In this document: piece by piece, positions 12,761 to 25,626 of the stretch
How positions within the stretch are numbered: position 1 is the stretch's first letter
How the letters are laid out: every line of letters starts with the position of its first letter
DNA from: Nautilus pompilius
Taxonomy: Eukaryota; Mollusca; Cephalopoda; Nautilida; Nautilidae
Direction of reading: 5' to 3'
Assembly: GCA_018389105.1 (NCBI GenBank)
Contig: JACATO010000320.1
Span: 310,001-374,000 of the forward strand
DNA length: 64,000 nt
Translations under genes and position numbers: made by a program
The notes under the pieces: generated by a model
The model's input: only the letters and a program-made list of their open reading frames with translations
Told to the model about the DNA's origin: nothing
The model's database searches: none

Positions 12761-13471
12761 AATTATTCTAGTGGAGATTGTTTCATAAATGAGCAAAACT
12801 CATATCATAATAATATTTTCACAGATCCATTGTGTATATGCGAGAAGTTATTGTCATACACTTTGAGAATGTAAGACAAAATCTGCTTTTCAGAATTTCT
12901 TGCTGGGTGACAAAAATTACTACTGCTGAAATCTAATTCTTAGCTCATTTGGTTTCACAGTATAAAAAAAAAAACCAGCAATAATCAACCATATAGTATG
13001 TCAACAATTATTTTATCAAATACAAATGAATGAGTTATCTGAAAAATGGTTAATTAATTTAGGCACTGTATATTCATTCATAGGCAGTCAAACTGAAAAT
13101 GTATTATTATTTATTGTCAGTTACTGTTGATTTCACATGTCCCATGATTCTGTGCAGCTAAGCAAATTTTTTAAGTAGATTCATTCATGTTGTCACATAG
13201 TATTAGCAGGCAGTAAATGCAACTTAATGTGTTCCGATGTTACAACAAAATGTTTTGCTTGCTTTTTTGTTCTTTCTGATATAATTTCTCAGTTAAGGAG
13301 GGGGAAGAAAAAACACTAAAAGTTAAAACAGTACTGCTCTGCATTCAGTGTTATTTGGAGTATTTTCCAATAACAAAAGCTATCTCTTTTGGTCCTGTTT
13401 TTCGCTGTATGTTCAGTTAACACTGTTTGAAGAAAGCTTCATGTGGATTTTCACAATAGCTATGAGCTTCC

Positions 13472-13473
<2 letters not shown>

Positions 13474-13507
<34 letters not shown>

Positions 13508-13523
13508 TGTGTGTGTGTGTGTG
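13474..13523. repeat. Compound GA/GT microsatellite
   Basis: About 15 GA units pass directly into about 9 GT units. Confidence 0.97.
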
Positions 13524-16082
13524 GAACAGCAGGTATTAATACATTATATTAATTAAATGAAATGTCTGTGAAAAGTAAAAAAAAAAAAAAATAAAATGGT
13601 TTAAAATCGTTTTACAAAATGCTTTTGAGTAACTGTTGGCAAGATACAAATCTAGAATGCAAACCAAACAAAAAAACTTTGTTGTAATGACAAAAAAAAA
13701 AAAGAACAAAAAGTAGAATTTAGTTTATACAGTCGTAATGATGTGCAAATCATTTGCAAGCGTTTAAGGTACCTTAAATGGTAAATCTTCAGCGTTAAAC
13801 AGACCTCTTTTGGATTATTTGCTCAAGCATAAAGTGTCCATCATGCTAAGGATATAGATATTATGGAAAAAGGCTTGGAGGCAGCTTACTGGACGATTAG
13901 GCATGTGTGTAGTGCCAGTCAGAAAAAAATGTCTTTAGTCTGAGGTGGTTTTTAAATTTCTTTATAGGAAGAATGTATAGAATTAATAAAAATTTTTTTT
14001 AAAAAATACTAGCATTACATTAGAGATCATTAAGAGTTGTAAGATAAATAGGGAATGTTTGCAATTTAACGTCAGACCAAAAATGTTTCCGGCTGAAATG
14101 AAATGCTTTACCAAACCAAGAATTGAACAAAAAACAAAAAAAACAAACAGCACAGGTATTTTTGAAAAAGGATTAAACATACTTTGGGGGAGGGGACAAA
14201 AAGAGCTTCATAAAAACTTTTTATAAATACTTCTTGTAACTTATATCTGTAAATCAATTTCACAATGCAAAGTTGTCCACAAAAATATATTTTGACCGTT
14301 TATCTAAATAAAATCTTATAAGTAAAAACAATGAGAAGTTTTGACCCAACACCACGGCACTAAGCACAAGAGTTCCAAGGCTGTACGAAACTACTTTCAA
14401 TTTTTCTCCTCACAGCTAAAAGTCATTGAACAAAAATATAATTACTACCAACTTCTTGACTTTTGCCAGGCCGACTGCAAGTTTTACTTAGAGAAAGAAA
14501 AAAAGAAGCAAAAAACCAATAAATTTCACCTTTTCTCCCCCCACCCACCCAATCTCATGAACAAAAAAGACAGTGAAAACTTAAATATATTTAGGACAAT
14601 TGAAGAAACTTATCTTTAGATTATGCATCATTAATCAGTACTGTGCCCAGCAATTTTTAGTAATATTTATGATACAGCTGGCTTGCTAGATGCAAAATGT
14701 TTCAGACAGCAATTTCCACCTATTTACACTAAGATCTAAACAACATTTCAAGTATTCAAATAGTTTTGTAGGTTTCAACTCACATCCTCAAAATGTTGTT
14801 AACAGATATGATATAAAAACCATTATTTAATTTTTATGTACATTTTCAGACATACCAGTACATAACTAAAATTTATATATACATTTTAAATAAGAGCGAG
14901 AAAGAAATAATTTGACTAACAGAAACTTTGATTAAAAGTGCTGACTGCCACAAATATGTACATGGGCTCACTGTTATTTCAGAAAGTATTGGCAAACTTC
15001 ATTGACAGGTTTTAGCTGAGTCACATGACTTAAAGGCCAGGTAAAGCAGCTTGAATGAACAAGCAAAACTGCTAAGTGACCCAGTTCTGACCAGCTAAGA
15101 GGGACAGGCAGAATGTCACATAGTGCACCAGCTAACCTTTCTCTCCTCCTCTACAAAGACCTTGTCCTTTTACTACTGATACCTGGCTGTATACACAGAG
15201 GAAATTACAGGTGTTTTACCTGGATGACACCACTATGGAATCTAGCAATCTTTGCTAAGCTTGAGAAGATTAAGGATGGTTAAAAATTAAAAATAGCAAA
15301 TAAGCATATTTGTGTGCGCGCATGTATGCGTGTGGCATGTGTACACAAGAAAGACAGTAAAATGCCAAGACATTACCCAGGTACAGGGTGGTGAGTGCTT
15401 AGTAATATTCAGTTTTGTGGAGTTTTTGTCTTTAGTTTAAGCTTGGGATCTTATAGTTCAGAGGTACATTAAATATGTGCAACAAAACCCAGGTGAAATG
15501 ATTAAAGTATGCAAAATAAATCCATACTGCTGTTTATTGATCGCTTATCCGGGGTTACAACTCATTTTTTCTAGGTTTTATAAAAAAAAAAAAAAAAATT
15601 TGTAACTGTTTCTCCTGGGGAATACCATTAACATTTTCATTGATGCACAGCAATGCCTTCAGGTTAATGATGGATAAATAGGAGATACCTATAAACAAGC
15701 AGACCCATTAAACAGCAACTAATATTATTTATATGCCTTTGCAGAAAACCATAACAGACATAGCAAAAACAGAAACTTTACAAAGCACTAAATAAATTAT
15801 TTAATTAGTTTTATTTTAGCATCCGCTAATCCATGTTTTATCAAGTTTTCTTAATATTTAAAAGTTGCACAACTATTTTTGCAAAGATTTAATTTTTAAA
15901 AATTTAAAAAAAAAAAAAGAAAAGGTCAAATGTTCAGAAATAAAAACAAGACTGGCAAGTTTATTTTTAATTAACTGAGTATCTCCTTATTTTCAATATA
16001 ACGCAAACAACCTATAATTAAGCCACAAAAAATATACTTATTAAAAAACACAATTTTTATTATAGTTCACATGAGTACATGC

Positions 16083-16084
<2 letters not shown>

Positions 16085-16110
<26 letters not shown>
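16085..16110. repeat. Homopolymer T26
   Basis: This is an uninterrupted run of 26 T. No retroposon body was recognised on either side. Confidence 0.95.
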
Positions 16111-16115
<5 letters not shown>

Positions 16116-16311
16116 TGAGACCTATCGTTTTAATGAGAAGAAAATATTGGGTTTCCACAGATGTAGGCAGAGAGAACCAGGTGGTGAGTGAAGCCCCACA
16201 TCCCAAGCTCATTTCCTAGATTTCTCTCCAGCTAGATTTTGCACTGATGTATTGATCTTGGCACAGCTTATTTTCATAGAAATATCATGGGATGACATTG
16301 GAGCACTGTTT

Positions 16312-16335
16312 ACACACACACACACACACACACAC
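16312..16335. repeat. CA microsatellite
   Basis: This is a run of about 12 uninterrupted AC units. Confidence 0.96.
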
Positions 16336-19300
16336 TATTCAAGCAGTTTATACCTGACATGAACCCGTGATAGCCCCAGTGGATGTTCTGATGACAGGAA
16401 ACTCTCTTTAAAAAATGTCAGTGTATGTGGGGGGAGGGCAAGCAGACATCACCCTGAAGAGCCACATCCTTTACCCTAAATCCTCTGAACTGGGAGAATG
16501 CAGATTTTTCCTTAATGTCTATGAACACATGAATAAAATATGAATCAAACTTCAGGATAGAGTCCATTAGCACAATAATTGTTAACTACACCACGCGTAC
16601 GTGTGCACACATAATTTGGAGATCTCAAATATAAAAGAAAAAAAAATGCAAATTTTAAATACTTAAATCCACAGTTTCAATAAAAGCTTCATTCCTTTCT
16701 ATATCTGTTTGCATCAAATATATTTTCCTGCTATTCATTATTTCATTTCAATACCATAATTACTAATTACAAATTATAAAAATTAATTCAATATTCTGGT
16801 GGCAATAATTTAGAGACCACCATCTTTTGTTGTTGGTACTTGTAAAGCTCTTTCCAAGTGATGTCAGAAAAAAACCACTCTGTACATCATTTTATACAAC
16901 TATGATGAAACCAAAACCCATATAGAACTGTGCACAACTATAACAAACCTTCTTGACAGAAGAGCTATGGTATCCTTACCTATGCATGTTTGAAAAATAC
17001 AAATTTTGATTGATTGAAATGCCCTTAAAATCACTGATTGCTTGTTACCAAAAAATGGAATAAGTTATACTAAAGCAACTGAAAAGAAGATATATATATT
17101 GTAAAACAGTTTAATTGCAATGTAAAAATGTATTTTAAAATTTATTTGTTCATTTATTTCAGTAACCCAATTTACTACATCCCCAAAACACTTTAACAAG
17201 CTGATTTCAAATTATTTCCAAAAACACAACTTTTGAATCAGATTTGCTCAAATTTGAGTAAACTATAGCTTAGCTGAAAAGGGATTAAGACAGGCCTGTT
17301 TGACCAGCCCCAAGTGACTGGATATGCTTATGAATTTCTGTTTCCTAACATAACTAGGCTTCCACAAATTTCATTATAATTTTTCTTTGAATTTACAAAT
17401 TAATACATCACTGTTTTTTCCACAACTGCAAATCAATATTGTTCAGCGAGAAGACCAGAATCTTCCACACCTTGATAGGTTTCACTATCAACATCTAAAT
17501 CTAATAAAATAACTGCATCAATAGTGGATGCTACAATGTATCACCCTGACAACCAAATGTGCAGAATTTCCATACACTGGTAACTATTATAAATTATCTT
17601 CCAAATTTAAAACAGTTATCTTTATTATTTAGTGATATTGTGATTTAGAAGATACAAAGCTCTGTATTGTATTTTGAATGCAATGAAGCATATTTAGGAA
17701 ATATTTAGTTTTGACCAACAGTTTGTGTAAAACTAAAACTTGTATATATTTTTTTAATATTTCTCTTTAATACACCAGAACCAGATTGCTAATGTAAGGG
17801 CATTCATTTATGGTTCTGACTAACTACAATACTTAGCTATTTTGTAGTAAAATCTATAAACATGTGTTTCCACAAGTTATATAAGTCAGTATTAATTATT
17901 TTTTTAAAAGTACATAAGTGAATGCGTGAATAAATCTGAAAGTTCTGGTGAACAACAAAGTCAAAATAGAGTTTGTGCATGTATAGCATTAGTGTCAGAA
18001 TCTTCTAGTGTCTACTTAATTTTATCTCTGTTGAGTTCATATTTTATTTAAAAAGAAAAAAACTACCTGCCCACACATTCACTACCATCATCTTAAATAA
18101 AATAAATAAAAACACCTTTGAAAAGATACAAACGAAAAAATTAAAATCCGTACAACCAATTGCTCCTCATGTTAAGTAGTATTTTATTTTGGTTCATTCA
18201 TAAAAAAAAACAACTTGTCCTTCATATCTTGAACAGCTCTAGTGTAAGTGGTACTGGACTCTTCTTATTAGCTGAGAACTAGAATGCTAACATGTTGGTA
18301 GATAATTGTTCTGTCTAGTAGTCACAACACCCTAACATCAGAAATGCCTGTTTGGTTCTCCACCACATAGAATACAATGTGTGGAGAAACTTTTGGTAGT
18401 AAATTTCCATTGGAGGCCAGCTGTCCTAATGGACCACATCTGAGAGAAAAATGATCAAGATTTTCTTAGCTTGTCAATCCTTGGCTATGAAAACTCCCTT
18501 CCCCCAATCTTAGTTAAAAGATAAAGGGATTGCATGCTTACAGACTGAAATCAAACTTCACTACTAGAATGCTTCAGTTTTAGATGTGGGAGGAAACCTA
18601 TGCAACCAGCTGGTGAAAGAGCAAGAAGAAAATATGCTAGAGAAATGTGGAAAAACACCAGGACACCAGGATTCAAACTAGAGTTCTCGGGGGGGGGGGC
18701 AGAATTTATTTTTGGGAAGGGGGTTTCAGCTGAAAACCTCAGGCAAGATCAGATACAATGCATTACTGAATGGTTTCAGAGACCATCTGCTATAGTTGCC
18801 TATTTTGCTAATTTAAGAACAATCATTTTGCAAGGGAAATTAGAGTGGCAGCCGGAATTATTAGCATCACCTGAAATAATTCAGTGTGTTTTTGTTTTAT
18901 TTTAAAGTATAATTACATCAGGACTAAGGCAATGCTCAAGCATCTGTTTTGTTTCTGTTTTAAAACTTATGCATTTCTTTTGTAAAAATAATTCTTATGT
19001 CATAATAATATTACAAATTGCACATTTGATAAAACTAGAATGTACTGTGGCCTTAAAGACTGACTGAGATTATGGTCAATGTTCTGTCAGCGGCCAAGTG
19101 GCATGTGACCCAGCCTGAGTTTAAACAGCAAAGAATTCAGGCATTGCAGGTGGTCAGCACAGGAAGAAAGGAATGGCCAAAGAGGAGTCAGTTATAAACA
19201 ATCAGGATACCTTTGGGAGAAATAAAAGGAACCAAGCCTGCATCAAAAGGAAATTTCTCAACAAAAGTAACAGTTTTAATGGACTTTTAAGATGGCTAAA

Positions 19301-22300
19301 GGGAAGTTAACCTCCTCACCATTTATACTCCTGGAACAAACAGCTGACAGCTAATCTTTTGGGATTTTAAATGTCAATACTCCTGTGATAACAACTATAA
19401 AAAAAAATTGTGTCACCTGAAATTATAACAGCTGGGAAAAAAAAAAAAAATGTAAACCTGATAGTTAAATTAACATTTTTGTCATTTGTACAAAAACAAT
19501 TAGGTTAGGTCTTTGATATCTAATAGCAAGCACTTCACACACTGAAATAACTCACTATCAGTTATTTAAAAAAAAACAACAACAACAAAACAGTCAGCAG
19601 GCCAGATAGAGAATAGTACGTAGTAGGACATTCACTTGCTTTGGTGGCAACATGACCAGGGCCCTGCTTTAGTCCTTTTTTCACTCTGTAATGGCCCATT
19701 CTGTAGAGTTTTTTTTTTTTTGCACACTTATAAATGGCAGTTTTCTAGTATGGTTTCCTGGATGACAGCTCTGGGCTGCTGTCCTCTGGCCCATTGCTAT
19801 AAAGTATATCTATGGTTTAATAACATGTACATTTTAAGCAGCTAAAAAACCTGTAATTTAAAATTTTTTTTAAAAGATAGTTTTATAAATATTTTAAACC
19901 TAACTAATTTCAGGCTAACAATCTAATCATGAATTGCATTAATTAGCACAATGAAAAAATTTTAAGAGAAAATAAAAAGTTTAACAAAAAAACAAAGGTC
20001 TTCATACTTAAATAATAAGAAACATAATCTGTTCTTAGGGACCACCTTCTAAAATGGGTTTCAATCTCAGGAAGCAGGAAGGAATGATTTGGGAGGGAGT
20101 TATTAAATTAAAACCACTGCTAACTAATTATATTTTGTTAAAATTGCTCTTTTCAAACTTGGCTGAACCTATTCATACTTATGGCTATTCCGTGTCATGA
20201 ATCAGCCCTCTTGATGTAAATGCTAATTGCAGAAACTGATATAATTTTTCTTCTCTAAGTACTACTAAGTAAACCTGCAATATTACAGACATTTCTATAA
20301 CAGAAATAATAAATTGATTACTCACCACAATTAAACATTATTCATGCAATTAATTGAGCATAACAAAAGCTTTTAATCCACTTGTCATTATATTTTGGGT
20401 TCCAAGTGTTCTGATACTGATAGCAAGTTATCTTTTGAATAAAATTTTCTTGTATTTCATGAAAACATTACTGCTTAAAAGCTTAATATATTTAAGTTAT
20501 ATTTATATTAGGTGCAACTCAACCAATGTTTTTCTTTTTTACTTTTTGGTATAGATATATTCTTGCTGACTCAACATTTCTACAATTGGCAGTTCTTTCA
20601 ATACTTGTTGTCAGGCACCAATGTGTAGCATCATCAAAAACAGTAAAAGGAGAATTTCATAAATTCTAAATAAAAAATTACCAACAATAATTTCTAAAAA
20701 CTACTGAGCTCATTTAAATGTTATTATCATACTATAATACACTCATTCAGAGTAAAGTATATATAAGTAGGCTAGTAGTTAGAGAAGAATGGATCTCTCA
20801 AGAAACTGTTGCCTACCTGGCTCTTGAATTAATCCATATTCTCACTACATAGCTATCAGACTGTTCTATATGCTAAAGAAATACCTAACTATAAATCTAC
20901 CAATAAATGTCATAATCCCTAATTCTTTCATCCTCAGAATAGCTCATCCACTTCTGCGTGTTCACAACTTTTAATGTCTTAATTAATTTACAAACAAAAT
21001 AAAGTCATTTTTAATTCATTTATTGTATTTACATGTTAAATATAGCAGATAGTAGTAAATGCTGTGTAAATACCCATGTAAAGATGAACTCTTGGTTTAT
21101 TCCCTAAAGAGAATTTTCACCCAAAACTGGGTGTTTTTAATTATTGAGACAGGTACTAAACACAATAATCTATGAGCATCTTGTTCTAAACAGGCTCTTG
21201 AAGCCAAACCAAGTCTTCTACAAAGATATTCCCACAATTTCTTTCTTGCTTTGTTCATAATTTTCTTAAACACACTATTTTAATATAATTAATTAATTAA
21301 TGTCCATTCCGACCTAAGTGGCTCATGAACAGAAGGAAATCCTCAAAGTTGTGAACCCAAATTGTTTCCATTCAATTTACCAAACTTCTACATTTTATTT
21401 TAAATGATATTACTTCTTTAATTTTTATCACACTTATGTAGAAAACTGCAGAGACAGAACAGACCAGTCAGTCTCAATAATACTGTTCCATACTGATGAT
21501 TTCCAAAGAAAGTGCTTCCATAGAAAAAAATACACAAAATAAAATTACTTTATTCTTTAACACCAGCTGGCTGTCTAATACAAGTTGTTGTTTTGCTTTG
21601 GTTTAAAAAAAAAAAACTGAAGCAATGTGATTAATCAGTCCTGTGATAAAGTTTTAATCTGTGATTTACCTGTGATAGAAAATAGAGGTGTTTTGATAGT
21701 TAATCACATCATGATGTGGCAGAAACAATGTTCTAAAGGCATGCACATATCTGTAATGGACTTTAACATAAGTATCTAAATGCAGGGTTAAAAAGAAATG
21801 GGAAAAAGATAACCTAGAAAAGTCATCAGTAATGGATAATAATTTAAAATGTATGAATCATAGCCAACTTGTATGTATTTTTAAAATTACAGTTTTAGTT
21901 TAAAAACAATAGAACTACATGACGTGGAAAGGGACCATTATAGCTCACTCTCACACCAAGCAGCTGGGCTGCCTGACCGCTCTCATCCTTTTGTATGATT
22001 TTGGTGAAAAAAAGAGAGAAAACAATCAGAAGAAAATGTAAATATTAACTATTGAACATAAACTGCTCTACCATCATCAGATTAAAAACCAAGCTGATTG
22101 CATGGATGAAGAAATCCAAAAAAATACTAGTAGTATTTTATGGAGAAAACTGACCAATAAGAGAACAGCTGTACAAAGTTGCTCTGCTTGGGGTGTGGGA
22201 AAAGACAGGGATTACGTAGATCACAGGATCATCTGATAACTTTTCAGGTAGCTTAGCTATCTAGATTTAAAGATGAGATAGTGATACCAAAGCAAGTAGA

Positions 22301-25099
22301 GTTTGATTGCATAAACCACAATATTTATCTTTTTTAAATTAATTATAAAGATTAATAAAAATGATATTTTACTGATCAAAGAAATTTCTGAAAAGCATCT
22401 TGATGTCTCATTTTTTTTTCCCCTATAAGCCATGAGTGCCCAACCATATCACACACACACTTCTTTTTTTTTTTTCTTTTTGGAGAGTCTTCTTAGTTTT
22501 TTATTAACTTAGAAACAGATGGAACTCCTAATTCTTTTTTAAAAAAATGTAAAAATTATTTCATATAAATTTATTCCACCATTATGTTTATGATACCATG
22601 CAAGCTTGATAAAAGGTGTTAAAACAACAAATAAGGTAATCTACACACAATACCAGGCCCCAATAAAGCTTTTAATCATTTTATCGATGTTGTCGATTTT
22701 AATTTACAAACTTAACAATCCTAGAAAATAAACTTACAAATAATTTTTCACAGAATTATTTTTTTAGGTATATTTAAATTTAACCATCTTGGTAAAATGT
22801 CAAGTAAATGCTTTACACAGTCTATCTGCTATTATTTCAATAATACTAAGCTCAAAAGATGCTGCTGCAAGTCATAAAGCCATTTAAAAAATAAGTAGAC
22901 AAGACAGAAAAAGGACAATGCATCAGACATCAAAGAAAGCAACTTTTAAGTTTTTTTTTTCTTTATTGGGTAGCAAGTATAAGTTTAATCTCTCACTGAA
23001 CAGTAAAGTGATAGTGTACCAAAGCCAAGAAACCATTTCTAGGTTGACTCCCACAGCTGGCTACGGAAACCTTTTGCAAAAAGAAATGCCAGGTAGTAAC
23101 AACCATCTGCACAGATTACCGATGGCCAGACATCTGTTATTAGGTTTTGTAGTTCAGGGGCAAAAATGGCTAACTGGTAACCAGCAAATACCAAGCTTAT
23201 TGTCTGTACTCTTACACTACATTCCATCACTAACTTTTAAACATGTTTTTTTTTTTTCCTACTATGTAGTCATGGTGTTAATAAATAGTTTTATGCTATG
23301 CAGAAAATAGTTATTTGAAATCATAAAGAGTTTACCTAGTTACATTTTTAATAGAAAAGAACAAGATTAAAATGAAAGTTTTCAAAAAAAAAAAAGATGA
23401 CTGAAATTGTTGTCACTTTACAACACAAAGTTAACAAAATAAATAGCAAATACAACTAAACAAACAAGATATACAGGGCATGTTACATGCCCACATGAAG
23501 TGGAAACAAACTTCATTCATACCTTTTAAAATGCCCACCACAATGCAATCTTTATTCCTTTAGAGCATTTTCTTTTAAAATTCAAGGGCTTGATTTATGA
23601 CCAAAGGGGAGGGCAGGAAACATTACTCTAACTCATGAAATATAACCCAGCCAGAGAATCAGGAACATCCTGGTTATACAATTAAAAGAAAGTAAACTGA
23701 CATGGTTACTGTATGCCTTAAGCCTCTTCTCTAATGTACTTCATGGCCTTCCAAGGTTACTGGTGTCCTGCAGTATTTTTTTTTTTGTGGAATAGTCTAG
23801 TGGAAGATAAGATTAGAACAACTTTAAGATGAGAGATTTCCACAAGTCACAAAATCAAGAACTGTGTGAGTACATGACTCAATACTATCACTTTTTGGGA
23901 GAAATAATTATAATCTTATGATTCAAATATGAATAAGATGCTGAAAAATAACTCTTGTCTTTCCAATGCTCGATGCCCCTGCCTACAGCTGTGACCTTAG
24001 TCTCTCTAGTATTTTACATGTAATTTTTTTCAGTTGTACCTTTTCCTTCTTTTGTAATGCAAGTTTTTTTTTTCATGTAGACTTATTATCCCTACAATTT
24101 TTTAGGAAAAACTTTTGTTAAAATACTGTTTATGAAATAAAAACAACCATTTCAACAGCAAACTCAATGACTGAAGCAGTCTGGTCAATTGTGCTGCCCT
24201 CTGAGCACTTGGTGTTTGATCATCAAGTCATCCAAATGTCTGTAAACCCAATGACCTTGGAAGTTGGGAACCAAGTGATTTACTGGCCATGTGGGTACAA
24301 AATTCTAATGCATACAGACCTTCCTTAAAATACCTGACCCCCAGCAGCAATGTGCATCTTGAACCTGCTTCTAGAGATAAATTATCCACTCACAACAAAT
24401 ATTAAATTAAGAAACAGCAGTTTTGGTCTATTGGTAGAACCACAGTGCATACAGATCCCTTACAAAGCCTGGATGAGCAATCTAACAAACTTTGAATTTT
24501 CTGTGCCTTGGCAAACAGCATGTCATCAGTTCTCTTATTTCAGAGAGTAGCTAATTAAAAAGGTTTCTATAGTATAGTAGTGCTGATCCTAGAACTATTT
24601 GTTATAGAGCAATTCCACGGTAGTTAACTAATTTCATTAGCCAGCAAAATAAAAAGAAAAAGAATTATTTTTATCTGCATATGTCTAATTATAGATTCAC
24701 ACTGGTCTCTTTCTCCTGATTATAGGTTGGTGCAGAATTCTAGAGTTAAAGAGGAGGTTTTTGTAGACAAGTGCTATTTATAATTTCAAAGATCATTAAT
24801 ATGTAGAGAACAGTAAAATGATACATCCAAAACATTAAAATGATAATATCAGTCTTTTCTAAACAATAAAATTGCATACTAATGATAGTCAGACTCCATT
24901 CTTTGCTCAATGTTATGTAAGACTTATTAAACTTAAAAAAACTCAAAATGTAAAATTTAGAAACAAAGCATGAGAAATATGAAATAAGAATTGAGATGGT
25001 TAATTAATGATTAATTTAAGCTCAAAAGGTCGAAATCTTGCGCATTTGAGAATATAACTCCTATTATTACATGTTATAAGTTTATCATTTTACATGGAT

Positions 25100-25156
25100 T
25101 TGATATATGCGGCAATTCTCAGGAACGAAACCCCTGCATATAACAAGAATCAACTG
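25100..25156. mobile_element. Solo Tigger-type end
   Basis: The reverse complement from 25156 reads CAGTTGATTCTTGTTATATG, followed by a GC-richer CAGGGGTTTCGTTCC, with TA at 25157-25158. This is the usual look of a Tigger/pogo terminal repeat and resembles the end at 10586. No matching opposite end and no transposase motif were recognised to its left, so it is a truncated element or a MITE whose other end has decayed. Confidence 0.55.
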
Positions 25157-25626
25157 TAATTCATCTATTTAAGTAGGATGTAAACACTGAGCAATGAGCA
25201 GTTCTGCATCGTATCTAGTTACCACTAACAATCTCCTTTAGCTATTGCAGCACCAAAAGCACTGAAGATGCACTGTGCAACAGCTTCTTCATAGATTTGT
25301 TTATACTGAAAACGTTGCTCAACAAAAGCTATTGGTGAGATATGAAAGGCATGGCCTTGCTTGATACAGCATGCATACTATATAGTCCCACAGACTTCAC
25401 AAGGTTTCACCAGAGACAGGAGACACTTGGCCCAGTGTTTCACAACCAACCGTCAAATATGATGGATTTAGAGCAGTGGTCTGAGTAGGCAGTTGGTATA
25501 GAGCTAAAAGATCTTGCATCCACTTGTGGAAATCTAAATTCTGTCATCTTGATCAAGAAATCCTTGACCACAATAACCATATCCAACAGAAAGATGCAGC
25601 AATTTGCCATACACCCAGAACCACTA

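Larger units (their letters stand above)
10590..25099. other. Intergenic, AT-rich, with simple repeats
   Basis: No gene was recognised in this 14.5-kb stretch. It contains the listed microsatellites, a possible TTAA-type end, and a few islands of more complex unique sequence (near 15.0-15.3, 18.6-18.9, 19.0-19.4, 21.9-22.3 and 23.0-23.2 kb). Open frames up to 130 codons occur (for example 22918-23310), but they lack coding-like composition or motifs. Confidence 0.65.

Noticed and set aside
17425-17545. Acidic minus-strand stretch reading VILLDLDVDSETYQGVED and ending in TGA
   Set aside because: It is protein-like but only about 38 codons long, with an in-frame stop directly upstream and no acceptor in the right phase.
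22918-23310. 130-codon plus-strand open frame
   Set aside because: AT-rich with poly-T-derived Phe runs and no domain, signal peptide or splice structure. It is of a length expected by chance in 64 kb.
24722-24760. ATAGGTTGGTGCAGAATTC, resembling a mariner/MADE-type end
   Set aside because: Only about 14 bp fit and no matching second end was found nearby.
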